From the NCBI RefSeq assembly GCF_024397975.1, contig NZ_CP073745.1, positions 3,064,501-3,128,500 on the forward strand: a stretch of DNA of 64,000 nt. The letters are read 5' to 3'. Below, one piece after another: positions 41,608 through 49,163 of the stretch. The stretch is from Bacterioplanoides sp. SCSIO 12839 (GTDB taxonomy: Bacteria; Pseudomonadota; Gammaproteobacteria; Pseudomonadales; Oceanobacteraceae). How positions within the stretch are numbered: the first letter of the stretch is position 1; each line of letters opens with the position of its first letter. The translations under genes and the position numbers were made by a program. Below the pieces are notes generated by a model. It had not been told where the DNA came from. It searched no databases and worked only from the letters and a program-made list of their open reading frames with translations.

Positions 41608-42522
41608 ATGCAGAAAACCACACTCGAACAGTGGCGCATGTTCAAAGCCGTTGTTGACGCTGGCGGCTTTAACCAGGCAGCCAGTACCGTGCATAAAAGC
41701 CAATCCAGTATTCACCATGCCGTGAGCAAACTGGAAGAATCACTGGGCGTAAAGCTGTTTGAAGTCGAGGGACGAAAAACCGTACTGACCGAAGCAGGGA
41801 AACTGCTGCTACGCCGGGGGGAATATTTACTCGACGAAGTATCACGGATTGAAGCTGTCGCAGAATCGGTCAGCTCCGGGGTGGAATCGGAATTACGCAT
41901 TGCTGTTGATGGCGCCTTTCCGCAAACCATTGTGTATCAGGCACTGGAAAAAGTGTCGTCGTTATTTCCACAAATCCGTATCGATATTATTGATACGGTA
42001 CTGTCGGGCACCAATGAACTGATTCAAAATCGTGAAGCAGATATTGGTTTATCCGGCTTCCAGATGCCATCCGGCCTTAACGAAGAAATCTGCACATTGG
42101 AATTTGTCGCCGTTGCGCATAAAGATCATCCTCTGCATCAGTTTGATCGCCCACTCAGCTACGAAGACTTAAAGTCTTATCGTCAGATTATTACCCGCGA
42201 TTCTTCTGTCGAAAAACGCGCCAGTGAGAATCAACGCACGGCTGGCTGGCAAGGCTCTGAACAACGCTGGACGGTAGGGAGTTTGCGCGCCTCATTCGAT
42301 TTAATCAGCCAGAATCTGGGCTTTGCCTGGTTGCCTTTTCCTTTGGTTAACGATGTCTTAGAACAAGGTTTGTTAAAACGTTTGCCATTAACCGAAGGGG
42401 CTTTTCGCAGTGCCAGTTTTTATCTGAATTATCAGGACAAAGATCAGGTTGGCCCGGCAGCCCGTGAATTTATTGGTGAGCTGCGGTTATTAACTCTGGA
42501 TATGCCCACGTCTGAAAACTGA
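41608..42522 (+). CDS. LysR-family regulator (YhaJ-like)
   Basis: LysR-type transcriptional regulator. The N-terminal helix-turn-helix is FKAVVDAGGFNQAASTVHKSQSSIHHAVSKLEESLG (residues about 11-46, abridged use); the rest is the periplasmic-binding-like effector domain. ATG 41608 follows GCAGGAC; an in-frame TTG one codon earlier is not needed. Placed between yqjG and a pirin gene, as YhaJ is near yqjG and yhaK in Escherichia coli, where YhaJ responds to quinones and aromatic breakdown products. The inducer here is inferred only. Confidence 0.88.
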   Translation: MQKTTLEQWRMFKAVVDAGGFNQAASTVHKSQSSIHHAVSKLEESLGVKLFEVEGRKTVLTEAGKLLLRRGEYLLDEVSRIEAVAESVSSGVESELRIAVDGAFPQTIVYQALEKVSSLFPQIRIDIIDTVLSGTNELIQNREADIGLSGFQMPSGLNEEICTLEFVAVAHKDHPLHQFDRPLSYEDLKSYRQIITRDSSVEKRASENQRTAGWQGSEQRWTVGSLRASFDLISQNLGFAWLPFPLVNDVLEQGLLKRLPLTEGAFRSASFYLNYQDKDQVGPAAREFIGELRLLTLDMPTSEN

Positions 42523-42608
42523 GGCTACTGACAACAATCGAAATTTGCGAACAAACCGCTCAATTCTTTGCAATTTTTTATCCGGGTCAGTGCCAATACT
42601 ATAAATAG

Positions 42609-42618
42609 TATTCATTCT
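42609..42618 (+). promoter_or_regulatory. TATTCATTCT motif in the pirin promoter region
   Basis: Second copy of the decamer seen upstream of yqjG, overlapping the end of a perfect palindrome AATACTATAAATAGTATT (42595-42612) and 14 bases before the pirin ATG. Confidence 0.35.
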
Positions 42619-42632
42619 GAGAGGTATTTATT

Positions 42633-43325
42633 ATGTTGTATTTTCGTCCTGGTAACGAACGTGGCCGCGCAAACTTTGGCTGGCTCGACAGTCAACACTC
42701 ATTTTCTTTTGGCCATTATTACGACCCTAAACACATGGGATTTTCCGCACTACGCGTGATCAATGATGACATCGTTTCACCAGGGGCGGGTTTTGATACC
42801 CATGGCCATCGAGATATGGAAATTATTTCGTACATACTCGAAGGAGCCATCGAACACAAAGACAGCCTGGGGCACAGCTACGTGGTACCCGCTGGCGAAG
42901 TGCAGCGCATGAGTGCGGGCACCGGCGTTACTCACTCAGAGTTTAACCACTCAAAAACGGAACGCCTGCGTTTTCTGCAGATCTGGATTCAACCCAACAA
43001 ACTCGGGATCACACCGGGTTACCAGCAACAAAAGATAGAACAACGAGGAGCACTGACGCCACTGGTAACACCCGATGGTCGTGACGGTTCATTATCCATG
43101 CAGCAGGATGCCAGCCTTTATCGCATCGCGTTAGCGGCTGGTGAATCTCTGCAATTGGATACCAGACAGCGCCCGGGTTACTTTCACCTGATTGAAGGCG
43201 AAGTAACCATTAACGACAACACACTGCGCGCTGGTAATGCCATGGGAGCCTTTAAAGAATCGCTACAACTGGATGCCAAAGAGCCTGTGGTTGCATTGTG
43301 GTTTGACTTACCCACTAATGATTAA
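42633..43325 (+). CDS. Pirin family protein (YhaK/YhhW-like)
   Basis: Bicupin metalloprotein; some family members have quercetin 2,3-dioxygenase activity, most have no known substrate. Metal ligands of the first cupin are visible as THGHRDMEIISYILEG with the later THSEFNHS. The 230-residue length is normal. GAGAGG lies upstream of ATG 42633. It belongs with the yqjG-LysR genes and is followed 44 bases later by a TSUP transporter in the same orientation. Confidence 0.92.
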   Translation: MLYFRPGNERGRANFGWLDSQHSFSFGHYYDPKHMGFSALRVINDDIVSPGAGFDTHGHRDMEIISYILEGAIEHKDSLGHSYVVPAGEVQRMSAGTGVTHSEFNHSKTERLRFLQIWIQPNKLGITPGYQQQKIEQRGALTPLVTPDGRDGSLSMQQDASLYRIALAAGESLQLDTRQRPGYFHLIEGEVTINDNTLRAGNAMGAFKESLQLDAKEPVVALWFDLPTND

Positions 43326-43369
43326 CGTATTCATTTGAACGTGTCCTTAACAGCAGGAAAACGCTAACG

Positions 43370-44101
43370 ATGTTAAGTAGCGACCCACTCTTCTGGCTCT
43401 TAGCCATTATTGGTGTCATTTTCACCGGGATTTCTAAGTCCGGCCTGGCTGGAGGAGCCGGAGTGGTTGCAGTTCCGTTATTGGCTTTAGTGATTTCCAT
43501 TCCGGAAGCAGCGGCGCTGATGTTGCCACTGTTGCTGATTATGGATGTACGCACCATCAGTTTGTATCGCCATGCCATCAAAAATTATCGTTCAATTGCC
43601 ACCATCGTCATCGCCGGATTATTGGGTGTTGTTATCGCGGGCAGTGCCATGGGGTCGCTTCCTACCGAAAGCCTGCAGCTGATTCTGGCAATCCTCTGCA
43701 TCAGCTTTGCGTTATGGGATCAGCTGGCACCGATACTTGCCAAACTGCCAGGGTCGGCCATGATCTGGGGTACATTCGCAGGCATTACCAGCACCTTATT
43801 ACATGCCGGAGGCCCGCCGATCAGTATTTATTTTCTGGCGCAAAAACTGGAGAAACAACAATGGTTGGGGCAGGCGGCTATCTTTTTCGCCATGATTAAT
43901 TTCAGCAAGTTAGTGCCTTACACCCTCAATAACAGCTGGAGCACCGAGCTGCTGCTGACCAGTATGGCCCTGATTCCTTTTGCTTTAATCGGTGTCAGCC
44001 TGGGATACCGTATTCAAAAACTGATTTCTCAGGATAATTTTATGCGGATGTGCCGGGGGATGTTGCTGATATCCGGTGTGAGTTTATTGGTGAAGTTGTA
44101 G
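43370..44101 (+). CDS. Sulfite exporter TauE/SafE (TSUP) family permease
   Basis: Inner-membrane permease of the TauE/SafE family with about 8 hydrophobic segments in 243 residues. The characteristic repeat is GISKSGLAGGAGVVAVPLLAL near the N-terminus and the matching GITSTLLHAGGPPISIYFLA in the second half. Family members move sulfite, sulfoacetate or other organic anions; the substrate here is unknown. It ends in TAG, showing that TAG is used as a normal stop codon in this genome. Probably cotranscribed with the pirin gene; convergent with a LysR gene 4 bases away. Confidence 0.9.
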   Translation: MLSSDPLFWLLAIIGVIFTGISKSGLAGGAGVVAVPLLALVISIPEAAALMLPLLLIMDVRTISLYRHAIKNYRSIATIVIAGLLGVVIAGSAMGSLPTESLQLILAILCISFALWDQLAPILAKLPGSAMIWGTFAGITSTLLHAGGPPISIYFLAQKLEKQQWLGQAAIFFAMINFSKLVPYTLNNSWSTELLLTSMALIPFALIGVSLGYRIQKLISQDNFMRMCRGMLLISGVSLLVKL

Positions 44102-44105
44102 TGGT

Positions 44106-45035
44106 TCATTCACCATTCGAGCCATCTAGATGATCGGCCAGGTAATCAATCAGTATTCTGACTCGACGAGGTAAATTCCGATTCATTGGGTAGAGCGCTG
44201 AAATCATAGTCGGCGGCGACGAATATTCCTCAAGCAAAGGTTTTAACTTTCCCTCAGCAACGTAACGGGCAAATAAAAAGTCGGGGCCAAAACCAATTCC
44301 GAGGCTATTTAACATGCTTTCGACAATGAGGTGACCATCATTGCTGATTAGATTTCCTTTTGTTTTTACGGTCAAGACTTCACCGCTGAATGAACGGAAA
44401 GGCCAGCCTTTGTTTACCTTAGAGTCACCATAAATTAAGCAATTATGATTCAGCAGATCCGCAGGCTGAGCGGGTTCACCAAAACGTTCAATATATTGTG
44501 GAGCTGCCACTACCTGAAAACGGCAATCCGCTAATCGCTTCGACATCAGGCTAGAATCTTCGAGCTGCCCAACTCGTATCGCAATATCAATACCTGACTC
44601 AACCAGGTCTTCTACACGCCCACTGGCGATGACTTCGAGTTCAATATCCGGGTAGCGCTGCTGGAATCGGATCAATATGACACCCAAGCCAGAAATAATC
44701 AGGCTTTGTGGCAAGGTCATGCGAATCTTACCCTTAGGAGAGCTATGACTATCGAGCAACTCAGCACGAGCGCTTTCTGCTTCCTGCATGATCAGTTGGC
44801 AATGATTGTAAAACTGACTGCCTTCTTCAGACAGACTGAGTTTGCGCGTTGTTCGGTATAACAAACGAGCCCCTAAGTCCTGCTCCAGCAGCGACACCTG
44901 TTTACTGACAAATGATTTTGATAAACCCAGTTTTTCTGCAGCGGCGGTAAAACTGCCCGTCTCAACCACCACAGAAAAAGTCTCCATAAGCATCAGAATA
45001 TTCAAATTAGAACCTGACAGTGAACAATTAATCAA
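44106..45035 (-). CDS. LysR-family transcriptional regulator
   Basis: LysR-type regulator with an N-terminal winged HTH (METFSVVVETGSFTAAAEKL; LSKSFVSKQVSLLEQDLG) and a C-terminal effector domain of the CrgA/DsdC-like subgroup (PQSLIISGLGVILIRFQQRYPDIELEV, abridged). Starts at 45035 or at internal ATGs a few codons later (residues 15-17). It is divergent from the cytochrome b561 and metallo-hydrolase genes, so these are its likely targets; a perfect palindrome ATAAGCTTAT (45069-45078) lies in the shared intergenic region. Confidence 0.9.
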   Translation of the reverse strand: MINCSLSGSNLNILMLMETFSVVVETGSFTAAAEKLGLSKSFVSKQVSLLEQDLGARLLYRTTRKLSLSEEGSQFYNHCQLIMQEAESARAELLDSHSSPKGKIRMTLPQSLIISGLGVILIRFQQRYPDIELEVIASGRVEDLVESGIDIAIRVGQLEDSSLMSKRLADCRFQVVAAPQYIERFGEPAQPADLLNHNCLIYGDSKVNKGWPFRSFSGEVLTVKTKGNLISNDGHLIVESMLNSLGIGFGPDFLFARYVAEGKLKPLLEEYSSPPTMISALYPMNRNLPRRVRILIDYLADHLDGSNGE

Positions 45036-45132
45036 CTCAGAGCTTATATATGACGCCTCTTAAAAACAATAAGCTTATCTAATCGGAGGGCGCCGACACT
45101 AAAACAAAGAGAGAGCACGAGGAGAGATGCCT

Positions 45133-45693
45133 ATGAACGCAGCCGCTAAAACCTACGATACAGTCGCCATCACCTTGCACTGGTTTATGGCTTTAACAGC
45201 CATCAGTTTAATCACACTGGGAAGTTATATGACGGGCCTGGATAAAACAGACCCTGCCAAGTTCCAGCTCATTGGGCTGCATAAGTCATTTGGAGTGATA
45301 TTTATGCAACTGGCCATTATCCGGGTTATCTGGAGTCGTATCAGCCGTGGTCCAGAGCTCCCAACGGTGTTAAATCGTTGGGAGAAAGGGTTATCCCAAA
45401 CAATCACCGTCACGCTCTATCTTTTAATGTTCGCCATCCCCTTAAGCGGTTACGCGATGAGCAATCTGTTTGGCCATTCAGTCAGTTTGTTTGGCGTACT
45501 ACCCTTGCCAGTGTTGTTCTCCGAAGACCCTGAACTAGGGATGCTCGCAAAACAAGCTCATATCATCTTGGTTTATTGCTTGCTGATAGCCCTTTTTGCA
45601 CATATCGCCGGCGCCCTTAAACACCGTTTTCTGGATAGTCCAGAAGCCGATGTCTTACCGCGAATGTTACCCATTATAAAGCCACGTAATTAA
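45133..45693 (+). CDS. Cytochrome b561 family protein
   Basis: Four-helix inner-membrane dihaem protein that passes electrons to or from quinone. Histidines are placed in the helices as in the family: ITLHWFMALTAI, GLHKSFGVIFMQL, and KQAHIILVYCLLIALFAHIAGALKH (abridged). The 186-residue length is normal. I chose the ATG at 45133, about 6 bases after GAGGAGAG; the ATG at 45127 is too close. It is 30 bases before a metallo-hydrolase gene, with which it is probably cotranscribed. Confidence 0.9.
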   Translation: MNAAAKTYDTVAITLHWFMALTAISLITLGSYMTGLDKTDPAKFQLIGLHKSFGVIFMQLAIIRVIWSRISRGPELPTVLNRWEKGLSQTITVTLYLLMFAIPLSGYAMSNLFGHSVSLFGVLPLPVLFSEDPELGMLAKQAHIILVYCLLIALFAHIAGALKHRFLDSPEADVLPRMLPIIKPRN

Positions 45694-45723
45694 TTTAAAT
45701 ATCTGAAGAAGGAGCAAGCAATC

Positions 45724-46647
45724 ATGAAAAGATACTTTCAACAAACCCTATTTATTATTGGATTATTGTTGAGTGTGATGGCAGTTGCGCAAACAGCCAC
45801 CTCATCTCAAACATTCGAGGCCGCAATTAATGACCCCATTGGAGGTGAGACCTGGGGGCACAGTGTTAAACCTATTGGTAATGGAATTTATGTATTCCGC
45901 TGGTGGGTGTATCGCAGCTTTTTTGTGATTACTGATGAAGGCGTTATTGCTGCCGATCCGATAAACCCCAAAGCGGCCAAGCTGATGCAGGCTGAAATCC
46001 GTAAACGCACCGATAAACCGGTAAAATATGTTGTGTATAGCCACAACCATCACGACCATATTTCAGGAGGTACCGTATACCAAGAAGAAGGAGCCACCTA
46101 TATTGGCCACAGCAATTTATTAAAAGAGTTAAAAGACCATCCCAACACGGCAATTCCAATGCCTGATATCACCTTTGATAAAAACTACACCTTAACTTTA
46201 GGAGGAAGAACACTACAATTGGAATACTTTGGCCCCAACCATGGCAACAGCCTGATTGTGATGCGCTTCCCACAAGAAAAAATCTTATTTGTTGTTGATA
46301 TCGTGACACCACGTCGGGTTGCCTTCCGTAACATGCCGGATTTCTGGCCAGATGAATGGGTACGAACCCTGAAAGAACTGGAACAACTCGATATCGATTA
46401 CGTTATTGCGGCACATGGGCCTGAAACACAACCGGCGATTGACTCGGCCTCGGTGATCACGGAACAAAGAGAATATATTGAAGATTTAATGACAGCCGTA
46501 AAAACGGCCATGGATAATGGTGTACACAGCCCGGATAAACTCCGCCAAACCATCAAACTACCTAAGTATGAGCATTGGCGCTCTTATGATAAATGGCTAC
46601 CAATGAATATTGAGCGAGTCTGGGCATATTATCATATGGGTTGGTGA
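45724..46647 (+). CDS. Periplasmic MBL-fold metallo-hydrolase
   Basis: Metallo-beta-lactamase fold protein, exported: signal peptide at about residues 1-22 (IIGLLLSVMAVAQT). The zinc motif HxHxDH is SHNHHDHISGG, with the later ligands in FGPNHGNSLIV, FVVDIV and IAAHGPETQ. The 307-residue length is typical of SoxH/quinoprotein-relay-type hydrolases. Its reaction is unknown. Pairing with cytochrome b561 suggests a link to periplasmic redox chemistry, by context only. GAAGGAG is 9 bases before the ATG. Confidence 0.88.
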   Translation: MKRYFQQTLFIIGLLLSVMAVAQTATSSQTFEAAINDPIGGETWGHSVKPIGNGIYVFRWWVYRSFFVITDEGVIAADPINPKAAKLMQAEIRKRTDKPVKYVVYSHNHHDHISGGTVYQEEGATYIGHSNLLKELKDHPNTAIPMPDITFDKNYTLTLGGRTLQLEYFGPNHGNSLIVMRFPQEKILFVVDIVTPRRVAFRNMPDFWPDEWVRTLKELEQLDIDYVIAAHGPETQPAIDSASVITEQREYIEDLMTAVKTAMDNGVHSPDKLRQTIKLPKYEHWRSYDKWLPMNIERVWAYYHMGW

Positions 46648-46674
46648 TACAATTTAAATCGTTTACTTAAAACG

Positions 46675-46701
46675 AATAATGCCCAGCAGCTGGGCATTAT
46701 T
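46675..46701. terminator. Palindrome between convergent metallo-hydrolase and LAL regulator genes
   Basis: AATAATGCCCAGC / GCTGGGCATTATT is a perfect inverted repeat with a 1-base centre, placed between the two convergent stop codons. It lacks a long T-run, but the position suits a bidirectional terminator. Confidence 0.6.
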
Positions 46702-46703
46702 CA

Positions 46704-48995
46704 CTAAACCAACCCCTGCTTATTCTGGTAAACCATGGCAATGGCCGCAGCGCGGTTTTCTACTTCTAGCTTGCGGTAGATATTTTTTAAATGCCATTTA
46801 ATCGTTGTTGCAGCAATGCCCAACCGATTTGCGATATCTTGATTACTCTGGCCATTGGTCAATGCAAACAGTACTTCTCGCTCTTTGAGAGTCAGCAATT
46901 GAAGTTTTTCACTCATACAGGGACTTTCGGTATTGTCCTGCGCAGTTAAGATATCCTGATAACGTCCAAGGTAGTGTTTATCCGGACGCAGTCGTCCCTC
47001 CTGAATCAACGACATTAATACTGGAGTAATACCAGGGACTTCATCAAATAACGTTCGATTGAACAACGACCAGCCATAAAAGATAACGGCTTCGATCAGT
47101 TTCTCTGCCGCCAACCCGGCTTCTCCTTTATGCGCATAAGCAACAATAATCTGAGCTTCGGCAACGAGTGCACGCACTTGATAGTCATGTTTCAGCAAAA
47201 TATCCCGTAAGGGTACCAGCAAGGCAATAGCCGCATCACATTGCTGATCATAAACCAGCTGCATCGCTTTAGCCTGAGACAAATAATCACGAACATCCAG
47301 CCGCATCTCATTCACTTTAACGGACTCAACACAAGCCAGGTCAAATTTTTCATGCAGATAACGCATGGACTTCTGATCATCTTTCATTACTGACTGACGC
47401 ATTCTTTCAACCACGAGTTTCCCCTGATACCTGGGGTAATGTCCTAACGATAAAAATCGCTGTAACCGGACCAGGTACTCAAAACTTTTTTCATGTTCTC
47501 CGGATAACGTCAGTAGTCGTGAGTAATAAATATAAAAGTGGACGATCACTTCTGTGGAACAAGCCTGATTAACATGAGGAATGACTTTTTCACACAACTC
47601 CCGGGCTCGCCCAATGTCATTTTTTTCATACGATAAAACGACAATTCCGGCGGCATAGTTTTGCCAGGCCGGGTCATGTGGTTCTTGTTTTTTATTATGA
47701 TAAGCCAGCTCAAGCTGTTGCGATGCCTGCAGGGTATAACCGCGATACTTATCACAGGCGATTAATAACATTTCGGTCAGACTGGTAAGATAGAATTGTT
47801 GATGCTCATTCATATAAGACAACGCATCCCGCGCTTGTCTTGCTGCCTCATCGAGGCATCCGTGATAAAAATCCTGATAGATCGATAGCAGCATGGATAA
47901 CGAATGAATGACATCATTATCAGATGTCACGACCTCTGGCACGTCCTCATGATATACCGGATCATTTTCATCGGCTGAGAACAAAGCCAGAATCCGGGTG
48001 AGCACCAGGATGGTATCATCGGTTATGAAGATGTCTTTTTGTGTTACCGAAATCTGTTCCAGTACAAAACGGGCCTGATGAAATCTCCGGGTAAAGATCA
48101 GTGCAATCACCAGTGGAATAATAATGCCATTATCATGCAGGTAGGCTTCACTATCGTCATACAAGGTATCAATCAATAACTGGAAGCAGCCGTTTCTCAG
48201 CCAATAATCACTGGCATTAACAAGCAGGCTTTTTTTTCCTGCCGGATTAAGAGGATAATATTGCAATATAAATATTCTGACCTCATCGACCCAGACAAAG
48301 GTTTCAGAGTCGGCTCCTGCCGGATATATAAAACGATATTTCTGCCATACATCAAATAAACTAACAGCTGAAATATTAAGGCGCTTCCATAATGCCGGAG
48401 TCAGCTCTTCAAACCAGGCTAATTGCGACAAAAACCGGATTTCTTCGTCAGACAACGCAAGCATGAACTCTTGCTGTAAATATTGATTGATCTGTGAATG
48501 CAGTGCGGCCTGGTGCCAGTTATTTTTTCTCATGCCATAAACCAAAGGCCAGCAACCTTCAGTATTGCTGACTAATTCGGCTTCCTGTATGAGGCGAATC
48601 TGATGACTGTTTTGCCACTGCAGCAAGGGCAAGTCGGGCATTCTTCGTGAAGCAACCCATAAATAATCAGTAGGCTTCATCGCATGAATAAGACGGCGTA
48701 GCAGCTGGCTTTCGACTGATATTTCCAGATGGTGCGTATTATCAAGAAACAGAGCCCGGGAACCAATGCCAGAGTCACTCGCCGGTTTCCACTGCTCATC
48801 AATTTTAATAATAATAGATTCAACAGTATCGCAAGCATCACACTGAATAATTGCAGTTGCCCGGGCTGATTCTAAATTCCAGTCAGCAATGGCTTTTTGT
48901 AATTCAGCGGTTTTTCCAAAGCCCGGAGCGGCAACCATCAGCGTCACTGAGGCTTTTGCACCGGCGTTATCCATCGTGGTGATTGTCTCTTTCAT
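46704..48995 (-). CDS. LuxR-family regulator of the MalT/LAL (large ATP-binding) type
   Basis: Large ATP-dependent activator. A P-loop is near the N-terminus (MVAAPGFGKTAELQKAI); the middle 550 residues are helical, fitting the TPR-like sensor region of MalT-type proteins; the C-terminal LuxR helix-turn-helix is LTLKEREVLFALTNGQSNQ followed by GIAATTIKWHLKNIYRKL. The 763-residue length is shorter than MalT (about 900). The start is uncertain: ATG 48995 touches AAGG, and GTG 49007 and an ATG at 48974 are alternatives. It is divergent from the haem oxygenase gene, its likely target, across a G-rich inverted region. Confidence 0.88.
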   Translation of the reverse strand: MKETITTMDNAGAKASVTLMVAAPGFGKTAELQKAIADWNLESARATAIIQCDACDTVESIIIKIDEQWKPASDSGIGSRALFLDNTHHLEISVESQLLRRLIHAMKPTDYLWVASRRMPDLPLLQWQNSHQIRLIQEAELVSNTEGCWPLVYGMRKNNWHQAALHSQINQYLQQEFMLALSDEEIRFLSQLAWFEELTPALWKRLNISAVSLFDVWQKYRFIYPAGADSETFVWVDEVRIFILQYYPLNPAGKKSLLVNASDYWLRNGCFQLLIDTLYDDSEAYLHDNGIIIPLVIALIFTRRFHQARFVLEQISVTQKDIFITDDTILVLTRILALFSADENDPVYHEDVPEVVTSDNDVIHSLSMLLSIYQDFYHGCLDEAARQARDALSYMNEHQQFYLTSLTEMLLIACDKYRGYTLQASQQLELAYHNKKQEPHDPAWQNYAAGIVVLSYEKNDIGRARELCEKVIPHVNQACSTEVIVHFYIYYSRLLTLSGEHEKSFEYLVRLQRFLSLGHYPRYQGKLVVERMRQSVMKDDQKSMRYLHEKFDLACVESVKVNEMRLDVRDYLSQAKAMQLVYDQQCDAAIALLVPLRDILLKHDYQVRALVAEAQIIVAYAHKGEAGLAAEKLIEAVIFYGWSLFNRTLFDEVPGITPVLMSLIQEGRLRPDKHYLGRYQDILTAQDNTESPCMSEKLQLLTLKEREVLFALTNGQSNQDIANRLGIAATTIKWHLKNIYRKLEVENRAAAIAMVYQNKQGLV

Positions 48996-49070
48996 CCTTA
49001 GCCACACTTTTTTTATTGTTTTTTAATCATGTGTTGCCATGAATTTAGCACACCCCTCCTTAAATACCGA

Positions 49071-49099
49071 TCCCCCCTCCCCCTCCCTGAGGGGGGGAG
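49071..49099. promoter_or_regulatory. G-rich inverted repeat, possible LAL-regulator operator
   Basis: In the intergenic region between the LAL regulator and the haem oxygenase, CTCCCCCTC and GAGGGGGGGAG face each other across 3 bases, with another CCCCTCC at 49053-49059. MalT binds asymmetric G-rich boxes (GGGGA-T/G-GAGG), so this could be the operator. It could also act as a hairpin in the oxygenase leader. Confidence 0.45.
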
Positions 49100-49163
49100 T
49101 AACTCATAACGCTTTCTTTTAGCCTGCTCAGCCCACTCAATAATAAAGATAAGAGGATCACGC

